Source: Gordionus sp. m RMFG-2023
Taxonomy: Eukaryota; Nematomorpha; Gordioida; Chordodea; Parachordodidae
Length of the DNA: 64,000 nt
Direction: 5' to 3'
Assembly: GCF_954871325.1 (NCBI RefSeq)
Contig: NC_088778.1
Coordinates: 23,111,120 to 23,175,119 of the forward strand
The translations under genes were made by a program, and so were the position numbers. Position 1 is the stretch's first letter, and each line of letters begins with the position of its first letter. The notes beneath the pieces were generated by a model. That model worked only from the letters and a program-made list of their open reading frames with translations. It was not told the DNA's origin and ran no database searches. Below are positions 46,465-58,000 of the stretch, piece after piece.

Positions 46465-47902
46465 TAGGGATGTGAACCCTTCGACAAAAAAAAGGGTCCA
46501 GGCCGGGTATAGGAATAAAATTTAAAAAGGACTCGGGTCCAGGATTCGGGTCGTGGGTTCAGGGAACATAAAAAAAAAATGACTCAAAATAGGATTTTTT
46601 TTCATTCATTTATTATTATACTTCTATATATAAATATTCATAATTTACAAATGAAAAATTTAAAAATAAAATAATTTATATTTTAAATGTTTTATTCAAT
46701 CGCACAATCAAATTATCTTTTAAAATATCATCCTTGAGATTTCCACGTAAAGTAGACAATATATATTTCAAAGATGAAAATTCAAGTTCTACCCTTACCT
46801 AAAATAAATAGCTATCTTTATAAAATTATTGTACTTGTGTCACCGGTACAGCCATGAAGATTCTAGATAAGATATATAATTCTGGATATATTGAAGATTT
46901 TTCTTCCCAGAATTTTAAAATATTTAAATCCTTATTTATTCTCTTAACTATTGAGAACTTTACTATTAAAGATGCAATAGGCATTTTTTGATCCTCCTTT
47001 CTATCTGATGATAATTTGATTTATTCTTCTCTATCTTAAAGTAATATTTCAAGATCATCAATGTTGCTATCATTATTATTATCACTACAACCAGTAGGTA
47101 TTGTCGTAGTCTCCAATATATTGTAAATAATGGAGTTTTGCGTATGCCATAAATCCTTAAGATGGTCTTTAGCCATTTGTTTTTGCTCAATACTCAATAA
47201 AACTTGATATCGAGGGTCTAAATATATAGAAGCGTATACAACACTATTTTGCAAATATTGTTGCTCTCGAATTTTCATGTTTTCTAATATTTCGTATAAA
47301 AAGGACTGTAAATTTTTCTAAATCTAATCGGCATCTAATCCATATGCCATAAAAATAAAATAAACATAATTGTTTTGATTGTAATCTTATTATTGTTATT
47401 TTTAAAGGCACTAATACACTAGTAAGGTCCTTTATTTGGCACCAATCATCTTCCGACAAGATAACTTCACATGCTCCAATAATAAAATCATTACAGTAAT
47501 CTTTCAAACTTAATAATCGTTCTAGCATCATATAAATTGAGGACAAACGTGTTGTGTATTATCATTTAAATTTAAATATTATTACACAATTCACTTTAAA
47601 AATAATCAACGTATTTCTATAACATAGCATATTAAAAAATTTACATAATAAAATATTATTACCTACAATAATGATATCAATTTCTAAATAAAATGGAAGT
47701 CCAGGAAGAAAATTGAAAGAAAAACGCGACAAAATAAATGACTTCACAAAAAAAAGTTAATAACATTTTAAAAAATTTATATTATTTTTAAAAATCTTTA
47801 TGAAACCTATAACCCTTGGACCCTCCACTTTTAAAAAGGGTCCGGGTCCGGGTTAAGCCAAAATACGATGGTTCAGGGTCCGGGTTCGGGTTCACATCCA
47901 TG
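46465..47902 (-). mobile_element. hAT element with GGGTCCGGGT iterons
   Basis: The left end is TAGGGATGTGAACCC and the right end, read inward, is CATGGATGTGAACCC. The iterons GGGTCCAGG and GGGTCCGGGTCCGGGTT occupy about 46494-46565 and 47818-47890. No matching 8-bp duplication was seen (GTTTACTG against AATATATA), so one flank may have changed. The interior is a minus-strand transposase relic covering the RNase H-like domain to the C-terminus. Confidence 0.75.
46690..47546 (-). pseudogene. hAT transposase relic, catalytic to C-terminal region
   Basis: The minus frame 47546-47244 reads SIYMMLERLLSLKDYCNDFI, EDDWCQIKDLTSVLVPLKIT and LQSKQLCLFYFYGIWIRCRL, a clear hAT catalytic-core pattern. The frame 47278-47036 follows with ASIYLDPRYQVLLSIEQKQM. 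After stops, the dimerisation domain is ILKFWEEKSSIYPELYILSR and MAVPVTQ. A small GT-AG intron (about 46847-46813, GTACAATAAT...TATTTTAG) then leads to VRVELEFSSLKYILSTLRGN and LKDDILKDNLIVRLN. The N-terminal DNA-binding part is missing. Confidence 0.8.
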
Positions 47903-48359
47903 AATATATAAAAAAATGATATAATTGTGTCTGAAATTAATTTTCCATATCAAATGTGCTTATTCATATTGACATATTGTATTTATTAGAGATTAAAATA
48001 TTATATAAAATGCGCTTATTAATGTTGATATCTTGTATATATGTTTGTTAATTAAAATGTTTGGATTCATATTTAGATTTGATGTATGAGTAATATTTGT
48101 ATTAAATTATTAATAAATCTTTATTTATTAAGATGAAAAGAATCGTATAAAAGAAAAGAAAAGGAAATAAAATTATTTATTTTTAATTAAAATATTATTG
48201 TATTTTGAAGTATTGTGCCTTTCAATTTAATTGATATTAGAAGTGGACTTGTCTAATTGTCCAATTAAGTAAAAAAAGAAAAAAACAAAGAGTTGCATAT
48301 ATTTAATTTATAAATATCCCAAAGAGGTTTTCTTTAAAATAAAAAACATATTGTGAAAC

Positions 48360-48940
48360 ACGGTAAGTGAAGATGACAGTTGTTGCCATTATGAATTTTA
48401 TTATTAATAAAAAAAATTTCAATAAAAAATATTTGAAATTTTTTAAATGACAAATATGACAATTGTCACTCTTCTGAATTACATTATTATTGAATTTCCA
48501 CTAAAACAGATTTTACATGTTTATTATATCTATTTTCAAAAATAAATATTGAAGAAGTTTTATAATGATGAATATTAAAAAATTTTTGAATTTCCACTAA
48601 AAAAGTTTTAAAATATTCATTGTTTACATAGTTTCATTAAAAAACATTGGAAAAGTTTTAAATAACGAACATGACACACTTTTCGGAATTAAATTATTAT
48701 TAAATTTACAGTAAAGATAGCCAATTAAAATCAGCATAGGCTGAGCCGCAAAAATAAATCGCCTCATTCTTAATGTTAGCCAAAATATGTCTGCCAGGCT
48801 TAGCCTTAGCGAAAATAATCGAATCGCCCCAGACTTAGTCTTAGCCAAAATAAATTGCCCAGGTTTATCCTTAGCCAAAATAAATCAGCCCAGGCTTAAT
48901 TTTAGCTAAAATAAATTGGCTCGGGAAGCTAAGCTGAAAT
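48360..48940. repeat. Inverted relative of the 28010 array, with a satellite-like linker
   Basis: The part at 48725-48935 is a degenerate array of TAGCCAAAATAAATTGCCCA units, the reverse complement of the array at 28010-28475. The part at 48440-48720 holds GACAATTGTCACTC, TTGAATTTCCACTAAAA and ACATGTTTATTATATCTATT. These blocks parallel the order within the 119-bp satellite unit, so the two repeat families seem related. Confidence 0.55.
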
Positions 48941-49350
48941 ATACTAATTACCGTGAAAAAAACATGTTATTCACGTTTTAAAAAATTCTCAACATTTTAT
49001 ATATAAAATTTTTATTTTACTATTTTTTTCCACCAGTTAATAAAAATAAAATTATATTAAAATAATATATTATAGAATAAGATAAGATCTTATTTATTTT
49101 TAATAATTGATTTAAAAAATTTTAATCAGATAAACAAGCTCGCTTATTGCTCGACGCATCTTTCATTGTATTAAACACACATGTAACGGTGAAATGGATA
49201 GGAGGGTTGTATTAAATTTAGTAAGTTTTTATGGGGGAATTAATGATCTTTATTTCAAAAATATTTATTAAACTGTATTAAAATATGATTTATAATACAT
49301 ACAAAGCTATATAAAAAAAAAATTGTCGAAAAACATATTATTACATGATT
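48941..49350. other. AT-rich spacer, no gene seen
   Basis: One block (about 49132-49165, AAACAAGCTCGCTTATTGCTC) resembles 60226-60255, next to the MITE in the STIL-like intron. Nothing else was recognised. Confidence 0.4.
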
Positions 49351-49355
49351 CCATA

Positions 49356-49623
49356 TGAAAAGAATCATGATAAACGTGCCAGTATGTAAAAATATATTTT
49401 ATTTTTTATTAACTTTATTATATATCTTTCTTTTTCTTTTCTTAAGGTACATATACATTTTTTACAAATCAAAATTAGAATACAATATTAAAAAAACGAA
49501 AAACAAAAAGTAAAATATTATAAAATATAAAAAGTAAGGTTACGAAATATAAAAAGTAAAGTTATAAAATTAGTTTATAAAAAGTAATAGTAAGATTAAA
49601 AATTAAAATATAATAACGTAACA
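49356..49623 (-). repeat. 3' LTR of the Ty3/gypsy element
   Basis: 268 bp from TGAAAAGAATCATGATAAAC to ATAACGTAACA, paired with 54565-54831. Because the element is on the minus strand, this copy is its downstream LTR. Confidence 0.92.
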
Positions 49624-52600
49624 TTCTCCCTCTTCTGAAAGCCTTCCCATAAATTCATTTGAGAAGTCATAGAGAGTTTGTTGTCGAAGTAGTTTATCGT
49701 TTTAGTAATCAAGTTGTTTCACAAATCATCATATCGTTGGCTTGTCCCAATCGTTGGTTTGTTTAAATCGATTTTGCACGTTGGTTTGTTTAAATCGCAA
49801 GCTTGATATCCTTATCGTAAGTTGTCTCCATTAATCATAGCTTGCTTGGTAGTACTCAGTTGTTATTATTATCATTTTTCATAATTGTTATTATCATCGA
49901 ATAAGAAATAATGATTCATCATATTGGATATAAGAATAATCGAAGAATGATAAATCAACAAGATAGTTATATAATATTTTCAGCGTTTGAATTTTTTTGC
50001 GTTTTAATATAAGCGTTTTAATATAAGCGTTTTAATATTTAATTTACTTTATGCAATTTAATATTTATATTTTAAGTTATGTAGTCTTTTAAATAAACAG
50101 GTTTTTGTTTAATTCGCACAGGTCTAGAAATAGGTGTTATATCGTTATTCTCAGTAATTTTTATATTTTTGTTTACACTTCCCTCCTTAAAAGAATCCTT
50201 AGAGTCATAGTTAATAATTGTGTTAAAACAGTTTCTAACTCTTATTTGATCTAAATGTCTCCTCAAAATACCTTTCTCTGTCTTAATTTGGAACATCATA
50301 TCACTTTCTTTATGTGTGATCATACCTTTGCACCATTTATCATCACCTTGTACTTTATACCAAACAAAATCTCCTACATTAAAAGTTCTATTACGTGGTA
50401 AAATCTTATTCTCCTTCTCCTCCAACGGTTTTAATAAGTCCCATTTAATTCTAATATCTCGATTAAACATTCTCTGAGAAGGTGTAACACCTGTAGTATC
50501 ATTACGCGTATTTCTGTAATTAAATAAAAATTTGCCAAGTGCGATATCTAGGTCAATTTTAATATTCCTTTTCATATGTGTTTTGAACGTTCTCACCATG
50601 CGTTCTACCTGGCCATTGAATTGCTGGTGATACGCAGACGTGAGCACATGTTTAATACCAAAATTGTTGCAAAATTTTTCAAAATCGTTACTCGTAAAGT
50701 TAGTGCCGTTATCAGTAACTATAGTTTCAGGTATTTCATATAGCGAAATAGTTTTAAAGATTTCTATTAAAGTAACATCAGTCGTAATATTTTTAACAGG
50801 ATTAATAATTGGAAATTTGCTGTAGGCATCGACTATTATCAACCAATTTTTTATAAAAAACGGACCCGCATAATCTATGTGTATCCTTTCAAACGGTTTG
50901 GTTGCCGAAATCCATGGTTTTTGTATCTTTATAGGATTATCATGATATATATTACAATCATTACAACTTTTCACTTCCATCACTATGTCATTATTTATAC
51001 CAGGCCACCACATGTAATCTTTGGCTAAGGATTTAATTTTTCCTGCTCCCAAGTGACCTTCATGTAATGTCTGTAGTATATTTTTTCTCATAGAAGACGG
51101 AAATGATTCTGTTGCTTTTGTAAAGACAATCCTTAATTATACTTAATTCCAATTCAATGTTTTTATAAATATTATTCATTATAGGCCTGTTGTTTCATTT
51201 ATAACTTGTTTTAATTTAACATCTTTCAAAGTTTCATCTCGAATTTGATTAAAATTAATAGGTAAATCCCCATATTCATTTATTATAGTGATATTTTCAA
51301 TAGTTTCATCATGATATTCTTGTGGAATCTCGAAAGACAATCAGGAACAACGTTATATTTACCGGCTTTATACTTTATATTAAAATCATATCCTCCTAAT
51401 GTAATATTTCACTTCTGGAGTCTTTAGGACATGGTGCTATTATCCTTAAGACCCTTGGTAAAGATGTGAACTAGAGGCTTATGGTCAGTAATAATTGTAA
51501 ATTTTGTGCCGATTAAATATTCCTGGAACCTTTTTATAGCGAACATAATGGCGAGAGCCTCACGCTCAATATTGGTATAGTTCATTTCGGATTTCAATAA
51601 AGTTCTCGACGCGAAATCTATAGGTTTTTCTTTATCGTCTTTTTCAATATGAAATAGTACAGCTCCTAAACCACATTTTGATGCGTCAGTGGCTATCCCT
51701 ATAGGTAATTCAGGGTTAAAATATGTCAAAGCAGGTGGAAGACTAATCAACTTCTTAAGATCATTAAAACTTTTAGAGTGTTCAAGGTTCCAAGCCCATT
51801 TTTCTTTGTTGACAATCTTATATAGAGGATCGGCAATTTCTGCAAAATTGTTCAAAAATTTTCTATAGTAGCCAGCCATTCCCAGAAATGTTGATAATTC
51901 AGCAGCTGATTTTGGTTCTGGGATATTAATTATTGCTTCAATTTTGTCGTGATTAGCATGAATCCCCTTAGCGTCAATATCATGACCCAGGAACCTCACT
52001 ACGTTTTTAAAGAACACACTTTTATTAAAGTTAGGTATTAGCCCAAACGATGATATTCTATCAAACACTTTTTTTATGTTGTTAAGGTGGGCTTCATCGT
52101 TTTTTCCAGTTATAAGTAAATCATCAATGTAAAATATGACATCATCCATGTCACCAAAGATTTGATCCATAATCTGTTTAAAAATTGCAGATGAGGTCTT
52201 AAGCCCAAAAGGAAGTCTAGTAAATTGGTAATATCCCTTGTGCGTAGATATGGTTAAAATATTTTTGCAACTTTTATCAATTGGTATCTGTAAGAAAGCA
52301 TTTTTAAAGTCAATCTTCGTAAATTTCTTTCCTTCTGAAAGTTTAGCTATTAGATCATTGATTCGTGGTAGAGGGTATCTGATCTAGAGCTGGGTTCACA
52401 GTGTCCTTAAAATCAGCACAAAGCCTAATGCTCCCATCATCTTTGTAGACAGCGGTAACAGGACTTGCCCAACGGACATCATTCACCGGCTCAATTATTT
52501 TATCTTGTATCCATTTTTTAAGTTCATTGCTAACAATCAATCTTTGAATAAGGAATACGTCTAGGCGGTAAAATTTTAGGTTGGGCATCTCTTCTTAAAT

Positions 52601-54564
52601 GTAACTTACACTTGCTTTGTTGATTGGCCCATTAGTCAATTTAGATTCACATTCTTTAATCAATTTTTTTATTTCATCTTCGTAATTAGTGTCAACATTT
52701 GCTATAAATTTATTTAAAATATTTTTGAAAGCATTGATCCATGTCCGTCCCAACATGGCATTTTTACTTGATCCGACGACTACCGCTTGTAAACATTTTG
52801 AGATACCTTCATAAGTCACTTTGACTTGAGTAGTGCCGATGATCTTGATTAAATTTCCGTCATATGCGGTGAGTTTTAGCTAGGATTTCTTAAGATCTCT
52901 AATACCAAGTTTTTTAGCCAGACCATGAGGTATAATAGTGTGTTTAGAGCCCGTATCCACTTGCATACATGTAACAATATCGTTCACTTTTAAGGTTGTC
53001 ATAAATGCGTTATCTTTATCATTAAGCATGTCACCAGATAAGTTGTTAACATTAAAATTATTATCATCTTTGTTCTTTGTAGAGTCAACTTTCTCTTCAA
53101 TAATTTCTTCAATATTCATATTATAATCATTGTTGTATTGTATTTGCTTTCTATAATTGTTGTCGCTACCACTATAATTATTTGAGTTATTTGAGTTATT
53201 GTTATATTGTATTTGTTTTCTCTGATTATTGTCATTACCTCTATAATTATTTGAATTGTTGTAATAGGATCGGTAATTGTTACGATTTCCGTCCCTGTAT
53301 TGGATTTGTTTTCTTTGATTGTTATCGTACCATGTTTTATTTCTACCATAATTAGATTGATTATTATTGTTATAGCGATAGTTGTTGTAGTTATAGTTGT
53401 TATAATTATCGTGGTATCTCGAATTATTATTACCGTAATTGTATCTAAAATTATTATTGTAATTCCCATTTCTATTTCTATTATCATAATTATTTCTAAA
53501 ATTATTTCTAAAATTATTATCAGGTCTAAAATAATTATTGTTGTCGTTTCTATTTTTATTGTAAAAATTTTTATCTTTATCGGACTTTTTATCATTATTT
53601 ATATAACTTATATTATTATCATCTGACTTAATGCTAATACAGTCCAGTTTCACCCCTAATTCGATCATCCCGTTAAGTGTCAAGTTAATGTTTTTAGAGA
53701 ATTTATATTTTATCTTATCATTTGAAGTAGAAGTACGTAATTTTTCTTTTAATCTACTGTCGTCCAAAAAATTACATTTTTTATGAAGTTTCGATACTCT
53801 TATGTACCACAGCATAAAACTCTCTGATGAGTTTTGTTGAAGCAGATTAAACTTATTAATTAAAATGTTTTTATCTTGCACAGGTAAAAGGTAAGTTAAC
53901 TTTTTAATCACAATTTTAAGATCTAAAATGTCGGTATCAGAACAAATTGATTTAATATTGTCAAAAACTTCGTCTGATAAATTATTAAGCAAAGTATTTA
54001 TATTAATAGAGTCCGATAATGTACTGGTCGAAAAATAATTTAATATTCTATCTAAATAAATTTCAGTAAACTTAGGAATCTTATGTATAAACTCTTGTTT
54101 TTTTTCATTTTTTATTGGTAAGACATATATGTAAGAAATTATAACATTTAATATTTTAGCAATTTATATTTTGATGAATATGCAAATTAATTCGATAAAT
54201 TCATTATCATTATATATATAATGCTTCCCATTTAACAATTCAAAGCTACCAATCATATCTCTTAAGTTAATGAATTCAAACAGAACATCTTCCGTTCCAC
54301 TTATTCTAGAATAATTTACATCACAGTTGTAGGTTAAGTCAAACAAAATGTCATAAATTGAAATATCATGGGGAATATTAATTAATTTGAAAGCGAACAT
54401 GATATAAAAAAAATATCACAATGATTTTATCTTATAAATTCTCCCTTTATATAGAACTAATAATAATTTTTTTTATTAATCATTTATACCAAAAAAAAAT
54501 TTATTTTTTAAAAAAAAATTTAATTTCCATAAGGTGAGTTTCTTATAGCTATTATGGAGCACAA

Positions 54565-54831
54565 TGAAAAGAATCATGATAAACGTGCCAGTATATAAAA
54601 ATATATTTTATTTTTTATTAACTTTATTATATATCTTTCTTTTTCTTTTCTTAAGGTATATATACATTTTTTACAAATCAAAAATTAGAATACAATATTA
54701 AAAAAACGAAAAACAAAAAGTAAAATATTATAAAATATAAAAAGTAAGTACGAAATATAAAAAGTAAAGTTATAAAATTAGATTATAAAAAGTAATAATA
54801 AGATTAAAAATTAGAATATAATAACGTAACA
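54565..54831 (-). repeat. 5' LTR of the Ty3/gypsy element
   Basis: 267 bp with the same boundaries as its partner. The sequence just inside (below 54565, minus strand) reads TTGTGCTCCATAATAGC. It does not start with the usual TGG of a tRNA primer-binding site, so the primer type is uncertain. Confidence 0.92.
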
Positions 54832-55020
54832 CCATAAAAATGCTAATATAAAAAAATATGATATATAAAAATATAAATTAACTCTTTCTTATACACATGA
54901 TACTTCTTATGTATTAAGCCTTCATTTATTTAAAAATAACATCAAAGCAAACTAAAAATGAAATAATGAAAATATTAACGTCAATCAATGTGTTTTTAAT
55001 CCACAATTTTTTTTTATGAG

Positions 55021-58000
55021 CATCGATTTTGAACGATTTTTATAATTACCCGCTACATTTAAACTACATGATAAATTTAACCATAAATGGAAAGCCTTCT
55101 GTTATTGACATAAATTCCGTATCTATATCACTTATAGTCGATGAAAATTTATTAAGAGATAATATAACTTTTACTAACAAAAATAATTCATTTCGTTACC
55201 ACACAACACTGAATTCAAACGTTTTTTACAATAAAGGTTATTTTCTTTATTAAATACATCTACTTTAACAAAATATAGACAACACCATACATCTCAAATT
55301 ATGTAAAACAAATAATTCCGTATACAATTTACCTGTGTCTGCCATATTTTATGCTATTCAAAATAAAGATTCATTTGATAACCTTAACTTCTATATAAAT
55401 CAAATTAAAACTCTTGAAAACAAAAAAAACCCACAATTTCTTCAAAATGATATAGTGTTTCATTTATCAGTAGGATACATACTTGGGAAAAAGATTAGAA
55501 TAAAGGTTTTAAAAATTTATATTTAATTTTAATCATATTAAGCCAAAATTAAGGAATTTATAGTAATGAGTTATTAAAAGCATATTTAGTAATTAATTTA
55601 TATAAAAGTGATAGTTTGTTTACTTTGTTAATATATTTTGTTAAAATTTTAATTGAAATTTTATATTATATTATGTTTCCATTAAAATATAATTAACTTA
55701 GCTTAATATTAAAAAAAAATCAGACAAAGTACTATATACTATTATCAATTACAATATTTGCCACCTGAAGTGTATTATAATTTAGATTTGTATTTCTTTT
55801 TTTTTGTTAATTTTAAATCAGATTTCTCTTATTTGCTAATTTTTTTTGAATGTGTTTCAAAATCAAATCTTGAATATACCACTGTTTGCCACTTTTAGGG
55901 AGGAAATGAGACTGTTTTAAATTAAAAGCATATTTCTATCATCTCAATCCAATTTTATACATTGATCAATTTTTTAAATGATAATTATTGATTTATTGCA
56001 CTTTTTATGCACCCTTAGGCAATTCCTAACTAAATTAAGCTGTAGAGGAAATCCTGATTATGATTAACATTAAATAGCACTTGCATGATATGTGTTATTT
56101 AAGTTCTTAGTCCTGTGTTATATTCATAACAGTTATATATATAGCAGAGCAACACTTGGTTCTCTCAGAAGAACCCCATCAAACTATGATAAAAGGAAAT
56201 AATTAAGGGAAGGACCACTCACCTTTTTAGGTCAGGCCTCAGTTATCTGTGCATGCAAGAACACCACTCCCATGGGAAATGGAAAAGAGATAAAAAAAAT
56301 GTACATGCCAAATTAAATAAAAGTTTTTATATAGAAGAGTTATGTTGGCTATGTTAATTTTACTCTTATTTAGAAATGTGAGAATCTGGAAATAAACATA
56401 ATATTGCACACAAATTGAACATTTCAATGCAGTGTTTTAAAACACAAATAAAAAACTTAAATTAAATTGTTAATTTTTATTTAAAAAAAATACTGTCCAA
56501 TTTAAACAAATGCATTTAAGCATTATTGGCATTTTGAAATGCTGTGTTGAAATGTTCAATTTGTGCATACTATAAGATTAAATAAATGAAAAATACCAAT
56601 AATATAATCACTTATTAATAAAACTAGTTATTATATCCACTTTTTATAATCAATAATCCATTCCATATTAAATATTCATTTTTTATATGAATTAATAATT
56701 TAAGATTGATAGCATTTGAAAAGCTAGCTAACCAAAAAAGTCAAGTTTGTAAGCAATAGTTGACATAATGAGAATGAAAGATATTGTTAAACCAGTTATT
56801 ATATAAAAGTTCATGTAGCAATTATTAAATAGAAATTAAAAAATTTTGTTAGTCTTAATTGGAAACCTGAAAATCAATTTTTTTTGGTCCTTCAAATTTT
56901 TTCATCCTATTTTATTTTTATATTTTGGATATATCAATAAAAATCATGAAAAATGGTCAACTTTTACACTTATTGATTGTCATTCAATTAAGTTTACTAT
57001 AAACTAAAGAATTTTATATAATGTACCAAAATAAAGTTATACATTTTAAAATATTTTCATTTTTTTGAATTTAGCAGTCCATTTAAACTCTAGCATTTAA
57101 TATCCTTGTAAAAAATTAATGAATTTCTCTGATTTTTAAAAATTTGGAGCAAATATCACTAAGACAAATCTATATTAAAAAATTGGAATGCCAAATTTTT
57201 GCTTTCCTGGGAAAATCAATAAAAACATCAAAAGCTAGGTATTTTTTTTTAATGGATAGCTTATCTCTTTGTTTTAATATTATTTAAAATTATCATATTT
57301 TTTAATAGTAAACAAAATACAACATATTTATGCAAAATTTTACAAAAACTTAAATTATTCTGAGACTGGATGGTTGAAAAATTATCTTTATCCAATATGG
57401 TATAAGCATTTTATTTATTATTTTTAAATATTTTCCTACCAATAAAAATTAAAATATTGCATTGATATTTGTTATAAATTATTTTAAAAATATATAAAAA
57501 GATTTTAAATATATACAATTAATTACATGTTATGAGAAAGAAAAAAAAATTATTTGTTAAGTTTTTTTGTCCATTTCACCATGTCAATTATTTATGTACA
57601 GATATGGACAAAACTTGGCTAAAATTTTAAATATCTAGGGAATCTATTTTCTACAAGGATTTTAAACCTTACAATGTGGTTATATGGACAGCCACAATTA
57701 CAAAAAAATATTTAAAAATATAGACTATAAAAACTTTATTTTGGGATTAATCATTACTTAGAATTTTATAGTTTTTAGTGAAGCCTTAATTGAATGATAA
57801 TCGATTAGGATATAGGTCAATTTTCATACTTTGATCCTTTAGCTATGATACTGAAATTTGAACACTGCTTTAATCATGTGTACTTTATTCTATAAAATAA
57901 GTTTATACATTTTAAAATATTTTCATTTTTTTGAATTTAGCAGTCCATTTAAACTCTCTAGCATTTAATATCCTTGTAAAAAATTAATGAGTTTCTCTGA

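Larger units (their letters stand above)
49356..54831 (-). mobile_element. Ty3/gypsy LTR retrotransposon (fossil), broken
   Basis: 5476 bp, minus orientation, with TG...CA LTRs of 267-268 bp and a perfect 5-bp target duplication CCATA (49351-49355 and 54832-54836). Parts in element order: gag at about 54.4-52.9 kb, protease (DTGS) near 52.9 kb, and reverse transcriptase with its YIDD box near 52.1 kb. RNase H (ATDASKCGLGAVLF) follows near 51.7 kb, and integrase with an HHCC finger and DDE residues lies at about 51.1-50.1 kb. The PR-RT-RH-IN order places it in Metaviridae. A polypurine-like tract adjoins the 3' LTR (49624-49636). The gag C-terminus is rich in Asn, Tyr and Arg, and I see no CCHC knuckle. 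The two LTRs differ by about five substitutions and two small indels (about 98% identical), so insertion was recent. The coding region is broken in about six places. Confidence 0.93.

Noticed and set aside
28010-48946. A single 21-kb element bounded by the two GGCTAAG arrays
   Set aside because: The end-like sequences TAGTGTAAGG and TAGTATATTT do not carry matching target duplications. Too many independent elements lie between to support it.
53116-53626. Ile/Thr-rich frames overlapping the gag region on both strands
   Set aside because: Shadows of the AAY-rich Asn/Tyr codon run of gag in other frames.
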